From an uncultured Clostridia bacterium (GTDB lineage Bacteria > Bacillota > Clostridia > Oscillospirales > Acutalibacteraceae), in NCBI GenBank assembly GCA_946409885.1, contig CAMJYF010000087.1, positions 1 through 7,234 on the forward strand: a stretch of 7,234 nt of DNA. Direction: 5' to 3'. The translations under genes were made by a program, and so were the position numbers. The notes under the pieces are model-generated. The model had not been told where the DNA came from, searched no databases, and worked only from the letters and a program-made list of their open reading frames with translations. Positions 4,412 to 7,234 of this stretch are shown here, in pieces (position 1 is the stretch's first letter; each line of letters begins with the position of its first letter).

Positions 4412-6943
4412 CTACTGCGTCACCCGCAGGGTCTGCTCCCCGCCGTCGGTGGGCACGATGAAGGAAAAGGCGCAGGCGCCGTCGGGCCCGGCCATTACGC
4501 CGTAACCGTCGTACCCGTGGACGGAGGCGATCTCATACGCCGTCCACTGGCCGTCCCGCAGGATCTCAATACGGGGCGTTTTCAGGGAGGTAAAGCCCGT
4601 CACCGTTACGGCCACGTTGTTGCGGCCGCCGGTCATGGTGAACTCCGCCCGGTTGCCGTCGCACTTCACCACGGGCAGCAGCGCGTCGGGCGCCACGGTC
4701 CCCCGCGCCGCCGTCAGGGTAACGGGGTGAAGGGCGCTGTCCTCCCGGACGGCCCGCACGTTGGCGTCGTCCGTTTCGCGGCCCGTGCCCCAGGGCAGCA
4801 GCACCAGATTCAGCTCGATCAGGTCGCCCTTTTTAAAGGAGATGCGGCCCGCGTCCAGCGTCAGGCTGCCGGAGGTGGCGCCTGTCCCCGGGTTCTCCCG
4901 GTAGGCCAAGGGCACGGCCAGGGGCTTGCCGCCGCAGACGACGCGGCTGTCCTTCACGATCAGGCCGAAGCCGCTGCCGAAGTTTTCGTCTATATAATGG
5001 GCGGTGTCCTCCGTCACGTCAAAAAAGCTGAAATAGGGGCAGTCGGTTCCCAGCGTATGATACACGGGCTTTTCGCCGCTCAGCACGGGGGCGGCGACGG
5101 GGGCGTTGCTTTCATCCAGCCAGCCCGTCTGGCGGTAGCTGACAAAGCGGCCGTCAAAATAGAACAGATCGAAATCCCGGCGGAAATCCGTATAGGTCAC
5201 GTTGTCCGTAAAATGGACCTTCAAAGTATAATACGTGCGGTTCTCGTCGGTCTGGGGCATTTCCACATGGCGCAGGGAGTAGGTGTACCTGCCCGCGTCG
5301 TCGGTGTAATAGTCGGTCACGTCCGCGTAAACGGGGCCGCAGGAGGCGATCTCGCTGCCGGCGAACTCGCTGAGCTGTTCCTTGCCGGTCAGGGTTTTAT
5401 GCGTCATGAATTTCAGGATGCCCACGGAGTTGAACTGGGGCTGGGAGGACCACATCACGCCGCTGCGGCCACGGAAATCCGGCAGGGTCCACCCGTCCCG
5501 GGAAGAGACGAAATAGGGCGCGATGCAGTTGGATTCCGTCACGCCGGTGGAAAGGTGGTAGTAGGAGGTGTGGAACTCGATGGAGGACAGCTGCTTCAGC
5601 GGGAATTTGCCCCAGTTCTGGTACAGGTTCAGCAGCGTGAAGTCCACGCTTCCGGCGGGCGACGCCAGCGGGAAAAAGCTGTCCCCGTACTGGTAATCCC
5701 TGGGGCTGTAGAAGGGCTCGCCCCCGTCCCCCTGAAAGTTCTTGCACACCTCCACGTCCACGGGCAGCAAAGCGCCGCCGCCGTCCAGCAGCGCGGCGGC
5801 CTCCAGACAGCCGTTGTCCCCGTTGGCCCGGAAGTACACCTGACGGCCCTCCCCGCCGTTTTCCACGGTAAGGGGCACGGCAAAGCGCAGGTCGGGGGAA
5901 CGGTAGGCCTCGTTGAAGCCGGTGCCGTCCATGCGCAGCAGGTAGCAGCCCCGCAGCGCCTCATAGCCCAGATACCGGGCGTGGGCGTTGTTCTTCCCCA
6001 CCGTAACGGCAAGGGGGTTGCGCTCCTCTTCCGCCGCGCGGGCCACGCCGGTAAAGTCATGGGTATCGTCCGTATACACCCGGCAGCCGAAGGTGACGGC
6101 GTTCAGGTCATAGCCGCCGTTCTCCTCGTTGTCGTTCAGGCCCGTGCCGGGGGTAAAGGGCGCGTACTGGGTGATCACGTACTCCGCCCCCCGCTTTTCC
6201 ACACAGAGGCGGCCGCCGGAACCGTCGGCGGGCAGGATGAAGCCCACCACGCCCGCGTTTTTGATATCAAAGGCGGCGTATTCCACCGTGTCGGCGTCGG
6301 CCTCCGGCCTGCTGTGGGTCCCCCGGGCGTCTTTGACGACCATCGACGCCACTTTGACGGCGGGGATGCGGATCTCCCCGCCGAAGTCCCTCACCGCCGT
6401 GGTGGGGACGGAGGACAACAACGAATACTGGATGTGGAGCTTGTCCCCGTACAGGTGGAAGACCTTATCCACCCAAAAGCCGTTCTGTTCCAGATCCCGC
6501 AGGTGGCATTCGTAGTAGTACCCGCCCAGGCGGATGGTGTTGACGCGGCCCGTGCTTTCGGAGACTTCAAAGTAACGGCGGTTGCCGCTGCCGTCCGTAT
6601 AAAAGGACTCAAAGGTGTTGGCGGCGTACACTTTGCCCGCGGGCGACGCCAGCGTGGCGGTCTTCACCCTGCCGGTCAGCCGGTGGGTCAGCGTCATATG
6701 GGCGTTGCTCATGCGGTAGGCAGAGCGGGCAGAATCGGTATACACCGCCTGGGCGGCGTTTTTCACGCGCCAGGCGTATTCCACCGTGTCGGCCATGTCG
6801 GTGGCCTCCCTGTCAAGCAGCGTCATGGGCGCGTTCCCCTTTACCATGGTGTCGACCGGCGTTCCGGCGGACCAGTGGAACATGGCCGCCAGGAACTGGA
6901 TGAAGGACATAAAAACGATCAGTACCCTGTGTAAAAACGTCAT
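4412..6943 (-). CDS. Large exported or membrane-anchored protein of unknown function
   Basis: I do not recognise this 843-residue protein. The N-terminus (MTFLHRVLIVFMSFIQFLAAMF, hydrophobic at about 5-22) is a signal peptide or single anchor, followed by WSAGTPVD; the remainder has no other membrane segment. The composition suggests repeated beta-sandwich domains: many short alternating strands with aromatic-rich turns (YYYECHLRD at 142-150, YSPRDYQYGDSFFPL at 412-426, EFHTSYYHLSTGVTESN at 456-472, FDLFYFDGRFVSYRQ at 591-605). The C-terminal part (about 755-843) looks like a small Ig-like or carbohydrate-binding-type domain. There is no sortase motif, S-layer domain or dockerin. A surface polysaccharide-related role is possible but only a guess. 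The start at 6943 is chosen because AGGAGGT lies 7 nt upstream; an in-frame ATG at 6973 would fall in the promoter -10 box. A REP-like hairpin follows the stop. Confidence 0.85.
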   Translation of the reverse strand: MTFLHRVLIVFMSFIQFLAAMFHWSAGTPVDTMVKGNAPMTLLDREATDMADTVEYAWRVKNAAQAVYTDSARSAYRMSNAHMTLTHRLTGRVKTATLASPAGKVYAANTFESFYTDGSGNRRYFEVSESTGRVNTIRLGGYYYECHLRDLEQNGFWVDKVFHLYGDKLHIQYSLLSSVPTTAVRDFGGEIRIPAVKVASMVVKDARGTHSRPEADADTVEYAAFDIKNAGVVGFILPADGSGGRLCVEKRGAEYVITQYAPFTPGTGLNDNEENGGYDLNAVTFGCRVYTDDTHDFTGVARAAEEERNPLAVTVGKNNAHARYLGYEALRGCYLLRMDGTGFNEAYRSPDLRFAVPLTVENGGEGRQVYFRANGDNGCLEAAALLDGGGALLPVDVEVCKNFQGDGGEPFYSPRDYQYGDSFFPLASPAGSVDFTLLNLYQNWGKFPLKQLSSIEFHTSYYHLSTGVTESNCIAPYFVSSRDGWTLPDFRGRSGVMWSSQPQFNSVGILKFMTHKTLTGKEQLSEFAGSEIASCGPVYADVTDYYTDDAGRYTYSLRHVEMPQTDENRTYYTLKVHFTDNVTYTDFRRDFDLFYFDGRFVSYRQTGWLDESNAPVAAPVLSGEKPVYHTLGTDCPYFSFFDVTEDTAHYIDENFGSGFGLIVKDSRVVCGGKPLAVPLAYRENPGTGATSGSLTLDAGRISFKKGDLIELNLVLLPWGTGRETDDANVRAVREDSALHPVTLTAARGTVAPDALLPVVKCDGNRAEFTMTGGRNNVAVTVTGFTSLKTPRIEILRDGQWTAYEIASVHGYDGYGVMAGPDGACAFSFIVPTDGGEQTLRVTQ

Positions 6944-6950
6944 AGCGGTT

Positions 6951-6957
6951 ACCTCCT
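6951..6957 (-). promoter_or_regulatory. Shine-Dalgarno AGGAGGT fixing the start of the 843-residue protein
   Basis: The minus strand reads AGGAGGT, then seven bases, then ATG at 6943. This is a near-ideal match to the 3' end of 16S rRNA at a normal distance and decides for ATG 6943 over the in-frame ATG at 6973. Confidence 0.88.
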
Positions 6958-6971
6958 GCCGTGATACCGCC

Positions 6972-7000
6972 ATTGTACCACACCAGGATACATTTGTCGA
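6972..7000 (-). promoter_or_regulatory. Sigma-A type promoter with extended -10 for the 843-residue protein gene
   Basis: On the minus strand the -35 box is TCGACA (7000-6995, five of six to TTGACA), the spacer is exactly 17 nt, and the -10 box is TACAAT (6977-6972, five of six) preceded by TGG, which gives the extended -10 TGN element. Transcription would begin near 6965, leaving a leader of about 20 nt that contains the Shine-Dalgarno. No operator is evident right at the promoter. Confidence 0.8.
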
Positions 7001-7153
7001 GAGAAAACGGCGCTTTTTTACGGCGCGGGCAAAAACAGTCGTTGCGAACAGCGCGGCAGATCATGGGGACAGTATAGCAGAAACGCCCCACCCGTGCGTC
7101 CGGTTTGCGGCGAAAAACCAAATTGTTTACAATTTGTTCACAAATACCGCAGC
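6974..7153. other. Intergenic region upstream of the promoter, with a TTGTTYACAA direct repeat
   Basis: No credible gene is seen here; frames crossing it on either strand lack good start signals. ACGGCGC occurs twice as a direct repeat on either side of a T-run (near 7007-7025). TTGTTTACAA (7123-7132) and TTGTTCACAA (7134-7143) are copies 11 bp apart, about one helical turn, and the first also forms AAATTG/CAATTT. They lie about 150 bp upstream of the promoter, so a role as operator is unproven. Confidence 0.3.
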
Positions 7154-7227
7154 ACGCACCCCGTAGCACGCTGCCTCAGCAGCGTCTCAAACGCACCCCG
7201 CAGCACGCTGCCTCAGCAGCGTCACCA
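7154..7227 (+). repeat. Tandem 37-bp repeat, two copies, each a GTAGC/GCAGC hairpin
   Basis: Units 7154-7190 and 7191-7227 match at 34 of 37 positions. Each has ACGCACCCC, then GTAGC (7163-7167) or GCAGC (7200-7204), then arms ACGCTGC and GCAGCGT around the loop CTCA (7168-7185 and 7205-7222). A partial match (CCGCAGCACGC) at about 7147-7157 suggests a decayed earlier unit. The array reaches almost to the window edge and may continue. The plan is the same as the palindromes at 2926, 4182 and 4386, but in direct rather than inverted order. Confidence 0.75.
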
Positions 7228-7234
7228 ACAGACC

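Noticed and set aside
4373..6934. An 853-codon open frame on the plus strand, fully antisense to the 843-residue gene
   Set aside because: Its translation is dominated by Gly, Val, His, Ala and Gln without any domain, it has no ribosome-binding site, and its length mirrors the minus-strand gene. It is an artefact of GC-rich codon use. The minus strand has the promoter, Shine-Dalgarno and export signal.
7071..7079. Second extended -10 element (TGCTATACT on the minus strand)
   Set aside because: No -35 box is found at 16-18 bp, and a better promoter lies nearer the gene at 6972-7000.
7123..7143. Rex-type operator (TTGTTAA-N4-TTAACAA)
   Set aside because: The two halves are direct, not inverted, repeats and the overall length does not fit the 18-bp Rex site.
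6786..7169. Overlapping small open frames on both strands around the promoter of the 843-residue gene
   Set aside because: They cross the promoter and intergenic repeats, have no Shine-Dalgarno, and show no domain.
7154..7227. CRISPR array
   Set aside because: The 37-bp period contains no unique spacer; nearly all of the unit is repeated, and the unit is a REP-like hairpin.

Overview
The window looks like part of a GC-rich anaerobic Firmicute chromosome, most likely a gut clostridium of the Oscillospiraceae/Ruminococcaceae type. This is inferred from three things: a split Na+-pumping decarboxylase with a separate small biotin carrier, a type I dockerin on a secreted enzyme, and AGGAGG-type ribosome-binding sites with GC-biased codons. 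No marker gene fixes the genus.

Positions 1-2808 (+ strand) hold the 3' end of an operon for a membrane-bound, biotin-dependent, sodium-pumping decarboxylase, best read as oxaloacetate decarboxylase. The genes are oadA (5' end outside the window), an OadG-family small anchor subunit, a free biotin carrier with an Ala/Pro linker, and oadB. The first three overlap by ATGA, and a strong Shine-Dalgarno precedes oadB. OadA moves the carboxyl group of oxaloacetate onto biotin of the carrier, OadG ties the soluble part to the membrane, and OadB releases CO2 while exporting Na+. A hairpin plus T-run at 2825-2866 ends the operon.

Positions 3023-6943 carry two minus-strand genes convergent with the operon. 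The downstream one (3023-4135) encodes a secreted DNA/RNA non-specific endonuclease with a Cys/His cluster and a C-terminal type I dockerin. The upstream one (4412-6943) encodes an 843-residue exported or membrane-anchored, beta-rich protein that I do not recognise. It has a good extended -10 promoter (6972-7000) and a perfect Shine-Dalgarno, which together set its start. Both genes probably act outside the cell.

Every intergenic gap on this side contains short palindromes built to one plan: GTAGC (once GCAGC) directly followed by a 7-bp-stem hairpin with a 3-4 nt loop. There are seven copies: an inverted pair at 2912-3043, an inverted pair at 4173-4340 with 28-bp perfect arms, a single copy at 4365-4400, and two tandem copies of period 37 at 7154-7227. 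They resemble the REP/REPIN elements mobilised by RAYT (TnpA-REP) transposases. Copies differ by compensatory base changes that keep the stems paired, and one copy supplies the stop codon of the endonuclease gene. This repeat family is the most unusual content of the window; no transposase gene for it is present here.
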